From NCBI RefSeq assembly GCF_029537485.1, contig NZ_JARPUS010000001.1, forward strand, positions 434,001 to 498,000: a stretch of DNA of 64,000 nt, read 5' to 3'. Origin of the DNA: Pseudomonas sp. GOM6. Lineage in GTDB: Bacteria > Pseudomonadota > Gammaproteobacteria > Pseudomonadales > Pseudomonadaceae. The translations under genes and the position numbers were made by a program. Within the stretch, counting starts at the first letter, position 1. Each line of letters starts with the position of its first letter. Under the pieces are notes generated by a model. The model was given only the letters and a program-made list of their open reading frames with translations, made no database searches and was not told the origin of the DNA. Of this stretch, positions 35,418-44,712 are shown piece by piece.

Positions 35418-35936
35418 GTGGATCATCTGGTTCTCACCGTTATCGCCCCGGATCAGCCGGGCCTGGTCGAACGCATCGCTCAATGCATCGCCGCGCATGG
35501 CGGCAACTGGCTGGAAAGCCGCATGTCGCGCATGGCCGGGCAGTTCGCCGGCATCCTGCGGGTGGCCGTGCCGAGCGAGAGCCGCGATGAGCTGACGGCC
35601 GGTCTGCAGGGCCTGAACAGCCAGGGCATTCGCGTGCTGGTGGCCGAAAGTGGGGTGGAGCCGGCCAGCGAGTGGAAGCCGATCCTGCTCGACCTGGTGG
35701 GCAATGACCGCCCCGGCATCGTGCGCGATATCACTCGGCTGCTGGCCGAGAACGGCGTCAATCTGGAGCGTCTGAATACCGAAGTCGCGCCGGCGCCGAT
35801 GAGCAGTGAACTGCTGTTCCATGCCGAAGCGCTGCTGGCGGTGCCGCTGACCCTGTCGCTGGATCAGCTGCGCGAGCGCCTGGAGACCCTGGCCGATGAC
35901 CTGATGGTAGAGCTGAACCTGCGCAGCGAGGATTGA
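35418..35936 (+). CDS. GcvR-like double-ACT-domain protein
   Basis: The 172-residue protein contains two ACT domains: residues 1-85 (LVLTVIAPDQPGLVERIAQCIAAHGGNWLESRMS) and 88-172 (LLDLVGNDRPGIVRDITRLLAENGVNLERLNTEV). This is the architecture of the glycine cleavage system repressor GcvR. It starts with GTG (AAGGAGTTACCC upstream). Neither gcv genes nor bcp are adjacent, so a general amino-acid-responsive role is as likely as gcv control. Confidence 0.88.
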   Translation: MDHLVLTVIAPDQPGLVERIAQCIAAHGGNWLESRMSRMAGQFAGILRVAVPSESRDELTAGLQGLNSQGIRVLVAESGVEPASEWKPILLDLVGNDRPGIVRDITRLLAENGVNLERLNTEVAPAPMSSELLFHAEALLAVPLTLSLDQLRERLETLADDLMVELNLRSED

Positions 35937-35940
35937 CCAC

Positions 35941-36640
35941 AACTATCCCCGATTTGTGGGGGTGAAGCTGTGGATAGTCTGGGGAGCCCCGGCGCACTGC
36001 CTAGTGCCCCGGGGCTTTCTATTGCCTGATCAAAAAAGCCGCATCGTCAGTGGCTTGTGCACAAACGCCGGGGATGGCTCTGTGGATAGTGCGGGGATGG
36101 ATGGCGCCAGGCCAGGCGTGGCGGCTCCCGCCGGCCGTTGCGCGTATTTCGTCCAGTGTTGGGCGGCAGCAGGATATCCCCGAAAGCTGTGGATGAAGCT
36201 GTGGGAGAGCTGGGGGATAGCGGCCCCAGCCCAGCAGCAGCGCGGGCTGCGCGGTTTCGTGCAGAAAATCGACAGGTCGCCGAGCTTGCGCACAGAGGGC
36301 GTGGATGACTCTGTGGGTAAGGCCGGTATGCACCGTTGAGAGCCTGATATGCCTAGGCTTCGCCGGTTTTGCGCAGTATTTGTTCAACGCTTGCGGGGCG
36401 GCTGAGCGGTGGATGGCGCCAGCGCCCCTGTCGTTGCCGACTATCCCCGGTTTCCCGGGATAGCCCTGTGCATAAGATGGGGGCGTCTGGCTGCAGGCCG
36501 CGCAGGGCGGCGCCTGGCGCCGTCTGAGCAGAAACTGGCCAGCGCCGCCTGGCTTGTGCACAGAGCCTGGGGATCGGCCTGTGGAAAAGCTTGGGAACAA
36601 CCGCGCCAGGCCAGAAGCGGCGCGGTTTTGTCGGAACTGT
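35941..36640. repeat. Three degenerate tandem units of about 230-270 bp with DnaA-box-like words
   Basis: The 710-bp non-coding stretch between the GcvR-like gene and rarD repeats a module. TATCCCCG words begin at about 35944, 36175 and 36442, each followed by CTGTGGAT or CTGTGCAT. About 100-120 bp later each unit has CTTGTGCACA (36054), CTTGCGCACA (36285) or CTTGTGCACA (36553), followed by GGGGAT and CTGTGGATA/GTA/AAA (36080, 36311, 36579). GGCGCCAG words also recur. CTATCCACAG and TTGTGCACA differ by one base from the DnaA box TTATNCACA. No coding potential is evident. Confidence 0.72.
35985..36020 (+). terminator. Probable terminator after the GcvR-like gene
   Basis: AGCCCCGG (35985-35992) pairs with CCGGGGCT (36009-36016) over an inner CACT/AGTG stem and is followed by a short T-rich run. 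Confidence 0.55.
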
Positions 36641-36647
36641 TCGTTTT

Positions 36648-37544
36648 CTAGGCGGTCTGCCCGCGGCGGCGCATGCCCAGCCAGATATCCAGGCTGTAGA
36701 TAAACAGCGCCGCCCAGATGCAGACGAAGGACAGCAGCTTGCTCGACTCCAGTGTCTCACCGAACAGCAGCACCGCCTGCAACAGCACCAGGGTCGGGGC
36801 GATGTACTGCAGGAAACCCAGTGTGGTGTAGGGCAGGTGGCGCGCGGCGGCGTTGAAGCACAGCAGCGGCACCAGGGTGATCGGCCCGGCGGCGATCAGC
36901 CAGAGCGCCTCGCTGCTGCTCCAGAAATCGGGTTGGGCGCTGACCGCTGCCGGATGCAGGAGCAGCCAGCCGATCGCCACCGGCAGCAGCAGCCAGGTTT
37001 CCACCACCAGCCCGGGCAACGCAGCGACCGGTGCCTGCTTGCGGATCAGCCCGTAGAAACCGAAGGTCAGTGCCAGTACCAGCGATACCCACGGAAGGCT
37101 GCCGACCTGCCACAGCTGCTGCAGCACGCCGACAGCGGCCAGACCGACCGCGACCCACTGCAGGCGGCGCAGGCGCTCGCCGAGCAGCAGCATGCCGAGC
37201 AGCACGTTGATCAGCGGGTTGATGTAGTAGCCCAGGCTGGCCTCCAGCATGCGCCCGTTGTTCACCGCCCAGACATACACCAGCCAGTTGCTGGCGATCA
37301 GCAGGCCGCTGCCGGTGAGCACCGCCAGGCGTTTGGGATTGTCGCGCAGTTCGCGCCACCAGCCGGGGTGCTTCCACAGTTGTAGCAAAATCATGCCGAA
37401 CAGCGCCGACCACAGCGCCCGGTGCACCACGATTTCCAGTGGCGGCACCGCCTGGATGGCTTTGAAGTAGAGCGGGAACAGGCCCCAGATGATGTAGGCG
37501 GCAATGCCGAGGATGTAGCCCCGAGTGGGGAGGGCGGTGGCCAT
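36648..37544 (-). CDS. rarD: RarD/EamA-family transporter
   Basis: The 298-residue protein has about ten hydrophobic helices and the RarD block: GYILGIAAYIIWGLFPLYFKAIQ at the start, EIVVHRALWSALFGM near 38-52, ASLGYYINPLINVLLG near 104-119 and PYTTLGFLQYIAPTLVLLQAVLLFGE near 236-261. RarD was first linked to chloramphenicol sensitivity; its substrate is not known. The stop lies next to the tandem repeat region. Confidence 0.92.
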   Translation of the reverse strand: MATALPTRGYILGIAAYIIWGLFPLYFKAIQAVPPLEIVVHRALWSALFGMILLQLWKHPGWWRELRDNPKRLAVLTGSGLLIASNWLVYVWAVNNGRMLEASLGYYINPLINVLLGMLLLGERLRRLQWVAVGLAAVGVLQQLWQVGSLPWVSLVLALTFGFYGLIRKQAPVAALPGLVVETWLLLPVAIGWLLLHPAAVSAQPDFWSSSEALWLIAAGPITLVPLLCFNAAARHLPYTTLGFLQYIAPTLVLLQAVLLFGETLESSKLLSFVCIWAALFIYSLDIWLGMRRRGQTA

Positions 37545-37717
37545 GACGGTCCTTGGTGGTTAGGCAGCTAACAAAGTCAGCTGATTCTAGTGCCGGCCCA
37601 GGGAGTTTGTCTGTGTGATCAGCTTTGTTCGGAGAAGGGCGCGTGCAATGGCCGTAAGGAAGGTTTTACAGGGGGCTGATGGTCTTTAAGGGGGGCTTTG
37701 TATCAGTGCTTAACCCG

Positions 37718-37783
37718 TCGCGGCTAAAGCCGCTCCCACAGGACCATGTGTTGGCTTTTGTAGGAGCGGCTTTAGCCGCGATC
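37718..37783. repeat. REP pair (REPIN), short type
   Basis: Inverted and direct copies of the GTGGGAGCGGCTTTAGCC unit (about 37718-37741 and 37759-37783). The 327-bp gap 37545-37871 between rarD and srkA otherwise holds nothing I can identify. Confidence 0.9.
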
Positions 37784-37871
37784 AAGAGTGAACAACCCTG
37801 CAGTGCCTGTCTTTGATCGGCGCGCCGCTTCGCTACTGCCGTGTTATCGCGCTCGCTTAAACAAAAGGGCT

Positions 37872-38846
37872 TCAGAACAACCGCAACGGCTCCTCGTCCA
37901 GCGCCGCCAGCTGCTCGCGCAGCGCGAGGATCTGGTCGCCCCAGTAGCGTTCGTTGGCGAACCAGGGGAAGGCCAGCGGGAAGGCCGGGTCGTCCCAGCG
38001 GCGGGCGATCCAGGCGCTGTGGTGCATCAGGCGCAGGGCGCGCAGGCCTTCGATCAAGGCCAGTTCGCGGCTGTCGAAGTCGTGGAACTCCTGGTAGCCG
38101 TCCATCAGCTCGGACAGCTGGCCCAGGCGCTCCTGGCGCTCACCGGCGAGCATCATCCATAGGTCCTGCACGGCCGGGCCCATGCGGCAGTCGTCGAGGT
38201 CGACGATATGGAAGGCGTCGTCGCGGTGCAGCAGGTTGCCGGGGTGGCAGTCGCCGTGCAGGCGGATCGGTGTGTAGCGCACGCGGGCAAACAGCTCGTC
38301 CAGGCGCCCCAGCAGATCGCGCGCCACCGACTCGTAGGCCGGCAGCAGGCTGCGGGGAACGTAGTCGCCCTCCAGTAGCGTCGCCAGCGAGGCATGACCG
38401 AAGTTGTCCACCGCCAGCGTTTCGCGATGCTCGAAGGGGCGGCTGGCGCCCACGCCATGCAGACGCCCGAGTAGCTGGCCCAGGCGGTACAGCTGGTCCA
38501 GGTTGCCCGGTTCCGGCGCGCGGCCGCCGCGGCGGGGGAACAGGGCAAAGCGAAAGCTGGCGTGCTCGAACAGGCTCTCACCATCGCGTTGCAGTGGCGC
38601 CACCACCGGTACTTCGCAGTCGGCCAGCTCCTGGCTGAAGGCATGTTCCTCGCGAATCGCCGCGTCGCTCCAGCGCTGCGGACGGTAGAACTTGGCGATC
38701 AGTGGCTGCTCGCCTTCGATGCCCACCTGATAGACGCGGTTCTCGTAGCTGTTCAGCGCCAGCACGCGGGCGTCGCTGAGGTAGCCGAGGCTCTCCACGG
38801 CGTCGAGGACCAGGTCGGGGGTGAGGGTGGCGAAGGGATGATTCAT
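37872..38846 (-). CDS. srkA: Stress-response kinase A (YihE/RdoA)
   Basis: The 324-residue protein has the SrkA/YihE signature: LNSYENRVYQVG near 31-42, IAKFYRPQRW near 50, REEHAFSQEL near 65, and the kinase catalytic residues in IRLHGDCHPGNLLH near 194 with HIVDLDDCRMGP near 213. SrkA is an APH-fold Ser/Thr kinase that counters oxidative and envelope stress death. The gene starts at 38846 with a GGAGCCGCTC-type site. dsbA, its partner in enterics, is not next to it. Confidence 0.93.
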   Translation of the reverse strand: MNHPFATLTPDLVLDAVESLGYLSDARVLALNSYENRVYQVGIEGEQPLIAKFYRPQRWSDAAIREEHAFSQELADCEVPVVAPLQRDGESLFEHASFRFALFPRRGGRAPEPGNLDQLYRLGQLLGRLHGVGASRPFEHRETLAVDNFGHASLATLLEGDYVPRSLLPAYESVARDLLGRLDELFARVRYTPIRLHGDCHPGNLLHRDDAFHIVDLDDCRMGPAVQDLWMMLAGERQERLGQLSELMDGYQEFHDFDSRELALIEGLRALRLMHHSAWIARRWDDPAFPLAFPWFANERYWGDQILALREQLAALDEEPLRLF

Positions 38847-38879
38847 GAGCGGCTCCAGTCGGGGCGCCCAGTGTAGCCC

Positions 38880-39614
38880 TCAATCGCCAGGTTTAGGGGT
38901 TCGGGCCAGGCAGTAGACGTCTACCCGCGTGGCGCCGGCCTTGGTCAGCAGACGAGCCAGGGTATCGGCGGTGGCGCCAGTGGTCAGCACGTCATCCACC
39001 AGGGCGAGGTGCCGCCCGGTGACCTGAGCCTGCGGGTGCAGGGCGAAGGCCTGGCGCAGATTGCGTTTGCGTGCGGCGGCGTCGAGCTCCTGCTGGTGCG
39101 CGCCTTCCTGCGGGCGTTGTAGCCAGTGCGGCTGCATGTTCAGCTGCAGGCTCTCGGCGAGCCAGCTGGCGAGCATGCCGGCCTGGTTGAAACCGCGCTG
39201 GCGCAGGCGCTTGCGCCCAAGCGGCACCGGTAGCAGCAGGTCGGGACGGGGCAGGCCTTCGGCGAAGGCATGTTGCAGATGATGTGACAACAAGGCTGCC
39301 AGCAGGCGTCCCATCGGCCACTGCTGCTGATGCTTGAAGCGGGTGATCAGGCTGTCCACCGGAAAGGCATAGCGCCACGGTGCTTCGACCCGGGAAAAAC
39401 CGGGTGGGCGTTTCTGACATTGCCCACACAGCAAGCCCGCGCCAGGCAGCGGCAAGGCGCAGACCTGGCAATGCTCGGCCAGCCAGGGCAGCTCGGCCTC
39501 GCAGGCGCTGCACAGCGGCTCGGTGGTGTCGGTCTGCTCGTCGCAGATCAGGCACCGCTGTTTGTTTTTTGTCCAGATGTAAACTGCTTTATCTTCGCGT
39601 GGTTGACAGCGCAT
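38880..39614 (-). CDS. comF: ComF-family phosphoribosyltransferase-like protein
   Basis: The 244-residue protein starts with a zinc-ribbon-like region with CLIC, CSAC, CQVC and CGQC pairs (residues about 21-70), then DLLLPVPLGRKRLRQRGFNQA and a PRPP loop, HLALVDDVLTTGATADT, near 205. ComF proteins assist DNA uptake in some bacteria and are widely conserved. The start at 39614 puts the first 13 codons inside the bioB control region, so a shorter start is possible, but no later ATG lies before the Cys cluster. It is divergent from bioB with a 58-bp gap. Confidence 0.9.
   Translation of the reverse strand: MRCQPREDKAVYIWTKNKQRCLICDEQTDTTEPLCSACEAELPWLAEHCQVCALPLPGAGLLCGQCQKRPPGFSRVEAPWRYAFPVDSLITRFKHQQQWPMGRLLAALLSHHLQHAFAEGLPRPDLLLPVPLGRKRLRQRGFNQAGMLASWLAESLQLNMQPHWLQRPQEGAHQQELDAAARKRNLRQAFALHPQAQVTGRHLALVDDVLTTGATADTLARLLTKAGATRVDVYCLARTPKPGD
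39577..39609 (+). promoter_or_regulatory. Candidate BirA operator of bioB, inside the comF 5' end
   Basis: ATGTAAAC (39577-39584) and GTTGACAG (39602-39609) form an inverted half-site pair with 17 bp between them. This is close to TTGTAAACC-N14/16-GGTTTACAA, the BirA operator. The right half overlaps a TTGACA -35 hexamer (39603-39608), so BirA-biotinyl-AMP could repress bioB. It lies 64-96 bp before bioB. No perfect -10 was found. Confidence 0.5.
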
Positions 39615-39672
39615 GGTCCTTCCCTTGACGATGCCTCAGCCGTGTTGCACAGCCTAGAACAAGGATTACCCC

Positions 39673-40728
39673 ATGAGCGCCAGTACCGCTTCCGTTACCC
39701 GTCACGATTGGTCTCTCGCCGAGGTCAGGGCGCTGTTCGAGCAGCCTTTCAATGACCTGCTGTTCCAGGCCCAGACCGTGCACCGCGCGCATTTTGATCC
39801 CAATCGCGTGCAAGTCTCGACCCTGCTGTCGATCAAGACCGGCGCCTGCCCGGAAGACTGCAAGTACTGCCCGCAGTCCGGTCACTACAACACCGGCCTC
39901 GACAAAGAAAAGCTGATGGAAGTGCAGAAGGTGCTCAAGGCCGCCGAAGAGGCCAAGGCCATCGGCTCCACGCGCTTCTGCATGGGCGCGGCGTGGAAGC
40001 ACCCGTCGGCCAAGGACATGCCCTATGTGCTGGAAATGGTCAAAGGCGTGAAGAAGCTCGGCCTGGAAACCTGCATGACCCTGGGCAAGCTCGATCAGGA
40101 GCAGACCAAGGCGCTCGCCGAAGCGGGCCTGGACTACTACAACCACAACCTCGATACCTCGCCGGAGTTCTACGGCAACATCATCACCACCCGCACCTAC
40201 AGCGAACGCCTGCAGACCCTGGCCTACGTGCGCGAGGCGGGAATGAAGATCTGCTCCGGCGGCATCCTCGGCATGGGCGAGTCGGTGGACGACCGCGCTG
40301 GCCTGCTGATCCAGCTGGCCAACCTGCCGGAGCATCCGGAGTCGGTGCCGATCAACATGCTGGTGAAAGTGAAGGGCACGCCGCTGGCCGAGGAGAAGGA
40401 CGTCGATCCGTTCGACTTCATCCGTACCCTGGCCGTGGCGCGGATCATGATGCCGAAGTCGCATGTGCGCCTGTCCGCCGGTCGCGAGCAGATGAACGAG
40501 CAGATGCAGGCCCTGGCCTTCATGGCCGGTGCCAATTCGATCTTCTACGGCGAGAAGTTGCTGACCACCGCCAACCCGCAGGCGGACAAGGACATGGCCC
40601 TGTTCAAGCGCCTCGGCATCAAGCCGGAGGAGCGCGAGGAGCACGCCGACGAAGTGCACCAGGCTGCCATCGAGCAGGCGCTGGTCGAGCAGCGTGATGC
40701 CAAGCTGTTCTACGACGCCGCGGTCTGA
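39673..40728 (+). CDS. bioB: Biotin synthase
   Basis: The 351-residue radical-SAM enzyme has the Cys triad in [14 protein letters not shown] (Cys59, Cys63, Cys66), [11 protein letters not shown] near 155 and GIMGMGES-like [11 protein letters not shown] near 199. It inserts sulfur into dethiobiotin to make biotin, the last step of the pathway. It starts the bioBFHCD operon; a candidate BirA operator lies upstream. AAGGATTACCCC precedes the ATG. Confidence 0.97.
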   Translation: MSASTASVTRHDWSLAEVRALFEQPFNDLLFQAQTVHRAHFDPNRVQVSTLLSIKTGACPEDCKYCPQSGHYNTGLDKEKLMEVQKVLKAAEEAKAIGSTRFCMGAAWKHPSAKDMPYVLEMVKGVKKLGLETCMTLGKLDQEQTKALAEAGLDYYNHNLDTSPEFYGNIITTRTYSERLQTLAYVREAGMKICSGGILGMGESVDDRAGLLIQLANLPEHPESVPINMLVKVKGTPLAEEKDVDPFDFIRTLAVARIMMPKSHVRLSAGREQMNEQMQALAFMAGANSIFYGEKLLTTANPQADKDMALFKRLGIKPEEREEHADEVHQAAIEQALVEQRDAKLFYDAAV

Positions 40729-40744
40729 CGTTCCACACTCCCTG

Positions 40745-40790
40745 CTTGTGGGAGCGGCTTCAGCCGCGATGCTTTTCGGCACTCGCGGCT
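40745..40790. repeat. REP element with a partial inverted mate, between bioB and bioF
   Basis: GTGGGAGCGGCTTCAGCCGCGA is complete at about 40747-40770; the inverted mate stops after CTCGCGGCTGA (40779-40790). It separates bioB from bioF by a potentially structured 93-bp gap and could tune downstream expression. Confidence 0.8.
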
Positions 40791-40821
40791 GACGTTGTTC
40801 CTGCAGCCATCAAGGTTGTTC

Positions 40822-41991
40822 ATGTCTTTCGATCTTGCCTCGCGCCTGGCCGAACGCCGCGCCGCCCACCTGTATCGCCAGCGCCCGTCGCTGGAAGGCC
40901 CGCAAGCGCCACGGGTGCGGGTCGACGGCCGCGAGCTGCTGGCCTTCTGTTCCAACGACTACCTGGGCCTGGCCAATCACCCCGAGGTGATCCGTGCCCT
41001 GCAGCAGGGCGCGGAGAAATGGGGGGTCGGCGGCGGCGCCTCGCACCTGGTGATCGGTCACAGCACGCCGCACCACGAACTGGAAGAGGCGCTGGCCGAG
41101 TTCACCGGCCGCCCGCGCGCGCTGTTGTTCTCCACCGGCTACATGGCCAATCTGGCTGCCGTCACCGCGCTGGTAGGTCAGGGCGACAGCGTGCTTGAGG
41201 ATCGCCTCAACCACGCCTCGCTGCTGGATGCCGGGCTACTGTCCGGTGCGCGTTTCTCGCGCTATCTGCACAACGATGCAGTCAGTCTGGCCAGCCGTTT
41301 GGAGAAAGCCACGGGCAATGCCCTGGTGGTCACCGACGGCGTGTTCAGCATGGACGGCGACCTGGCCGACCTGCCGGCACTCTGTGCCGAAGCGCGCAGC
41401 AAAGACGCCTGGGTGATGGTGGATGACGCCCATGGCTTCGGCCCGCTGGGCGCCACGGGTGGCGGCATCGTCGAGCATTTTGGCCTGGGACTCGAGGATG
41501 TACAGGTACTGGTCGGCACCCTGGGCAAGGCGTTCGGCACGGCCGGAGCCTTCGTCGCCGGCAGCGAAGAGCTGATCGAAACCCTGATCCAGTTCGCCCG
41601 CCCGTACATCTACACCACCAGCCAGCCGCCGGCGGTGGCCTGCGCCACGCTGAAGAGCCTGGAGCTGCTGCGTGCAGAGGGGTGGCGCCGCGAGCATCTG
41701 AACCGGCTGATCACGCGCTTTCGCGCCGGCGCCGCAGAGATCGGCCTGCGCCTGATGGACAGCCCGACGCCGATCCAGCCGATCCTGGTCGGCGACAGTG
41801 AGCGCGCGTTGAAACTCTCGGCGCTGCTGAAAGACCGCGGCTTGCTGGTCGGCGCCATCCGCCCGCCAACCGTGCCGGCCGGCAGTGCGCGCTTGCGCGT
41901 GACGTTCTCCGCGAGCCATACCGAGGCACAGCTCGAACAGCTCCTCGAAGCGTTGGCCGAATGCTGGCCGCAGGTGAATGGTGATGCGTGA
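40822..41991 (+). CDS. bioF: 8-amino-7-oxononanoate synthase
   Basis: The 389-residue PLP enzyme has [13 protein letters not shown] near residue 43, [13 protein letters not shown] near 173, [15 protein letters not shown] near 202 and [14 protein letters not shown] near 231 with Lys236 as the PLP lysine. It condenses pimeloyl-ACP and alanine. The start at 40822 (MSFDLASRL) is preferred to a longer one because CAAGG lies upstream and this is the family N-terminus. The last 8 bp overlap bioH. Confidence 0.96.
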   Translation: MSFDLASRLAERRAAHLYRQRPSLEGPQAPRVRVDGRELLAFCSNDYLGLANHPEVIRALQQGAEKWGVGGGASHLVIGHSTPHHELEEALAEFTGRPRALLFSTGYMANLAAVTALVGQGDSVLEDRLNHASLLDAGLLSGARFSRYLHNDAVSLASRLEKATGNALVVTDGVFSMDGDLADLPALCAEARSKDAWVMVDDAHGFGPLGATGGGIVEHFGLGLEDVQVLVGTLGKAFGTAGAFVAGSEELIETLIQFARPYIYTTSQPPAVACATLKSLELLRAEGWRREHLNRLITRFRAGAAEIGLRLMDSPTPIQPILVGDSERALKLSALLKDRGLLVGAIRPPTVPAGSARLRVTFSASHTEAQLEQLLEALAECWPQVNGDA

Positions 41992-42715
41992 CCGACTGAT
42001 TCTGTTGCCCGGCTGGGGGCTCGGCAGCCTGCCGCTGGAGGTGCTGGCTGAAGCCCTGCGCGGTCTTGATCCGGCGCTCAAGGTGGAGATCGAGCCGCTG
42101 CCTGAGTTGCTCAGTGGCGAGCCCCGTGACTGGCTGCTGGAGCTGGACGAACGCCTGCCCGCCGACACCTGGCTCGGCGGCTGGTCGCTGGGCGGCATGC
42201 TTGCCAGTGAACTGGCCGCGCTGCGCGGCGAGCGCTGTCGCGGCCTGCTGACCCTGGCCAGCAATCCCTGTTTCGTCGCGGGCAGAGACTGGCCATTTGC
42301 GATGGACGAAACCACCTTCGACGCCTTCGTCGCCGGTTGCCGCGAGCATCCGCAGGCAACGCTGAAGCGCTTCGCCCTGCTCTGTACCCAGGGCGCCGAT
42401 GAGGCACGCAGCCTGGCGCGGCAGCTGCAGACCGCGGCGCCGCAGCAGGCCCCCGAGGTGCTGCTGGCCGGTCTGGAAGTGCTGGGCAGTTTCGACGGGC
42501 GCAGCGCCATCCAGCGCTTCGCCGGGCCGCAACTGCACCTGCTGGCCGGCGCCGATGCGCTGGTGCCGGCCGAGGTCGCCGGCGAGTTGCTGCTGTTGCA
42601 ACCGGATATCGAAGTCGGCCTGATCGAAGGCGTCAGCCATGCCTTCCCGCTGGAACGCCCGCACGAAGTGGCGGCGGCCATCGAGGCCTTCATCAGCGAG
42701 GCACGCGATGACTGA
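41984..42715 (+). CDS. bioH: Pimeloyl-ACP methyl ester esterase
   Basis: The 243-residue alpha/beta hydrolase has [11 protein letters not shown] at the start, [11 protein letters not shown] with the nucleophile Ser68 (G-x-S-x-G) and a C-terminal [12 protein letters not shown] containing the catalytic His. It removes the methyl group that BioC adds. The start at 41984 overlaps bioF by 8 bp, with AGGTG 8 nt upstream; an ATG at 41978 is a less spaced alternative. Its stop overlaps the bioC start by 8 bp, so bioFHC are translationally linked. Confidence 0.95.
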   Translation: MRDRLILLPGWGLGSLPLEVLAEALRGLDPALKVEIEPLPELLSGEPRDWLLELDERLPADTWLGGWSLGGMLASELAALRGERCRGLLTLASNPCFVAGRDWPFAMDETTFDAFVAGCREHPQATLKRFALLCTQGADEARSLARQLQTAAPQQAPEVLLAGLEVLGSFDGRSAIQRFAGPQLHLLAGADALVPAEVAGELLLLQPDIEVGLIEGVSHAFPLERPHEVAAAIEAFISEARDD

Positions 42716-43508
42716 CTGGCACGAACAAAACGGTCTGCCGGACAAGCGCCGGGTGGCGGCCTCCTTCTCCCGCGCTGCCGCCAGCTACGACAGCGTGGCA
42801 GCCCTGCAGCGCGATGTCGGCATCGAGCTGCTGGCGCGCCTGCCGGTGCAGCCGCCGCAGCGCTGGCTCGATCTCGGCTGTGGCACCGGCCACTTCAGCC
42901 GTGTGCTGGCGACGCGCTTCCCGCAGGCCGAGGGCATTGCCCTGGATCTGGCCGAAGGCATGCTGCAGCACGCGCGCCCGCTGGGCGGCGCACAGCGCTT
43001 CGTCGCCGGTGATGCGGAGAGCCTGCCGCTACGCGACGGTTGCCTGGACCTGATCTACACCAGCCTGGCGGTGCAATGGTGCGCCGACTTCACGGCCGTA
43101 CTCGACGAGGCGCACCGCGTGCTCCGCCCCGGTGGCGTGCTGGCATTCAGCAGTCTCTGTGTCGGCACCCTCCAGGAACTGCGCGACAGCTGGCAGGCGG
43201 TGGACGGCTTCGTCCACGTCAACCGCTTCCGCCGCTTCGCCGACTATCAGCAACTGTGTGCCGAGAGCGGCCTGCACGGGGTGAGCCTGGAGCGCAGGGC
43301 CAAGGTGCTGCACTTCCCCGACCTGCGCGTGCTGACCCACGAATTGAAGGCGCTTGGTGCGCACAACCTCAACCCCGGACGCCCCGGTGGGCTGACCGGC
43401 CGTGCCCGCATCCGCGCATTGGTCGATGCCTACGAGCGCTTCCGTCAGCCGGCAGGGCTGCCCGCGACCTACCAGGTGGTATACGGCGTCCTGCGCAAGG
43501 AATATTGA
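42708..43508 (+). CDS. bioC: Malonyl-ACP O-methyltransferase
   Basis: The 266-residue SAM methyltransferase has [17 protein letters not shown] (BioC hallmark), [16 protein letters not shown] (motif I) near 57 and [19 protein letters not shown] near 137. It methylates malonyl-ACP to start pimelate synthesis. The start overlaps bioH by 8 bp. A 29-codon ORF and bioD follow. Confidence 0.95.
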   Translation: MTDWHEQNGLPDKRRVAASFSRAAASYDSVAALQRDVGIELLARLPVQPPQRWLDLGCGTGHFSRVLATRFPQAEGIALDLAEGMLQHARPLGGAQRFVAGDAESLPLRDGCLDLIYTSLAVQWCADFTAVLDEAHRVLRPGGVLAFSSLCVGTLQELRDSWQAVDGFVHVNRFRRFADYQQLCAESGLHGVSLERRAKVLHFPDLRVLTHELKALGAHNLNPGRPGGLTGRARIRALVDAYERFRQPAGLPATYQVVYGVLRKEY

Positions 43509-43510
43509 AA

Positions 43511-43600
43511 ATGACGCGGGCCCATTTCGTTACCGCCAGCCACCCCCTGCTGTTGGATGAGCTGGTGGGCCAGGAGATGCGAGGAGAAATCCGGACATGA
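43511..43600 (+). CDS. Candidate 29-residue ORF coupled to bioD
   Basis: The ORF begins ATG at 43511 (AAGGA 8 nt upstream), reads MTRAHFVTASHP... and ends TGA inside the bioD start (ATGA at 43597). The opening resembles that of BioD itself (MKQAYFVTGTDT). It could be a leader peptide, a coupling device or a duplicated start fragment. Coding status is uncertain; no family is recognised. Confidence 0.4.
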   Translation: MTRAHFVTASHPLLLDELVGQEMRGEIRT

Positions 43601-44274
43601 AACAGGCGTATTTCGTTACCGGCACCGACACGGAAATCGGCAAGACCACCATCGCCTCCGGGTTGCTGCATGCGGCGCGGCAGGCCGGCCTGAGCACGGC
43701 GGCGGCCAAGCCGGTGGCCTCTGGCTGTGTGCAGACAGCGGAAGGGCTGCGCAATGATGACGCCCTGGCGCTGCTCGGCGAGTGCTCGCTGCCGCTGACC
43801 TATGCCGAGGTCAATCCATTTGCGTTCGAGCCGGCCATCGCTCCGCACCTGGCGGCGCGTGAAGCGGGTATGCAACTGGATGTGGCCGGCCTGCTGCCGG
43901 CCGTGCGGCACGTCGTGGCAAAAGGCGCGGACTTCACCCTGGTCGAGGGCGCTGGTGGTTGGCGCGTACCTCTGGCGGGGGAAGAAAGTCTCTCCGACCT
44001 GGCCCGCGCCCTCGGCCTGCCGGTGATCCTAGTGGTCGGCGTGCGTCTGGGCTGCATCAACCACGCCGTGCTGACGGCTGAGGCGATTCGCCGTGACGGG
44101 TTACGCCTGGCCGGCTGGGTGGCCAATATCGTCGATCCGCAGACCTCGCGCCTGCAGGACAATCTGGCGACTTTGGCCGAACGGCTGAACGCTCCGTGCC
44201 TGGGCCAGGTGCCATACCTGGAGGCGCCGAGCCCGGCGGCCATCGCCGCTCACCTTCGACTGCCTGAGTTATAA
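43597..44274 (+). CDS. bioD: Dethiobiotin synthetase
   Basis: The 225-residue P-loop protein has GTDTEIGKTT (residues 9-18), KPVASGC near 38, EVNPFAFEPAIAPHLAA near 71 and LVEGAGGWRVPL near 115. It makes dethiobiotin from DAPA and CO2 with ATP. It is the last biotin gene; the start is in an ATGA overlap with a short ORF and has GAGGAGAAATCCGGAC upstream. Confidence 0.96.
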   Translation: MKQAYFVTGTDTEIGKTTIASGLLHAARQAGLSTAAAKPVASGCVQTAEGLRNDDALALLGECSLPLTYAEVNPFAFEPAIAPHLAAREAGMQLDVAGLLPAVRHVVAKGADFTLVEGAGGWRVPLAGEESLSDLARALGLPVILVVGVRLGCINHAVLTAEAIRRDGLRLAGWVANIVDPQTSRLQDNLATLAERLNAPCLGQVPYLEAPSPAAIAAHLRLPEL

Positions 44275-44370
44275 GCCAGCGGTCGGTGATTGCGCTTTTG
44301 CTGTACATTTTTTGAGCGTTTTCTGCTTCAATTGCTGGCAAGAGTCTGTCCCCGTCAGGGAGTCATCTGT

Positions 44371-44667
44371 ATGGAAATCTCCGGTAACGCCTTCAGCGCA
44401 GGTCTCAGCGGCATTCAGGCCGGGCAGCGTCGTGTCGAACAGGCCGCCGGCGAAATCGCCAGCTATGCCGTCACCGCGCCGCCCGCCAATCAGACCCAGG
44501 GACCGGAACAGGTCAATCCTGGTCGCGAAAGCCAGGCCAATGGCTCGGTCGACCTGGCCGAAAGCCTGGTGGGGCTCACCCAGGGGCGTAATGAAGTACA
44601 GGCCAGCGCACGTGTAGTGGAGACTGCCGACGAAGTGCTGGGTACCCTGATCGATACTCGCGCCTGA
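44371..44667 (+). CDS. Small protein resembling flagellar rod/hook protein ends
   Basis: The 98-residue protein begins MEISGNAFSAGLSGIQAGQRRVEQAAGEIA and ends LVGLTQGRNEVQASARVVETADEVLGTLIDTRA. Both ends resemble the heptad-rich N- and C-terminal helices of FlgB/FlgC/FlgE-type axial proteins, which polymerise with each other, with almost no domain between. Its role is unknown. GGGAG lies before 44371. It precedes the SprA-type gene by 45 bp. Confidence 0.7.
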   Translation: MEISGNAFSAGLSGIQAGQRRVEQAAGEIASYAVTAPPANQTQGPEQVNPGRESQANGSVDLAESLVGLTQGRNEVQASARVVETADEVLGTLIDTRA

Positions 44668-44712
44668 GCGGAGTAACCCGAGGGCTCGCCCTGCCGGGCG
44701 AGGAGGAGTTTC

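Noticed and set aside
43040..43600. Long alternative frame through bioC read as a frameshifted gene
   Set aside because: bioC is intact in its own frame with all methyltransferase motifs; only the last 29 codons are kept as a candidate ORF.
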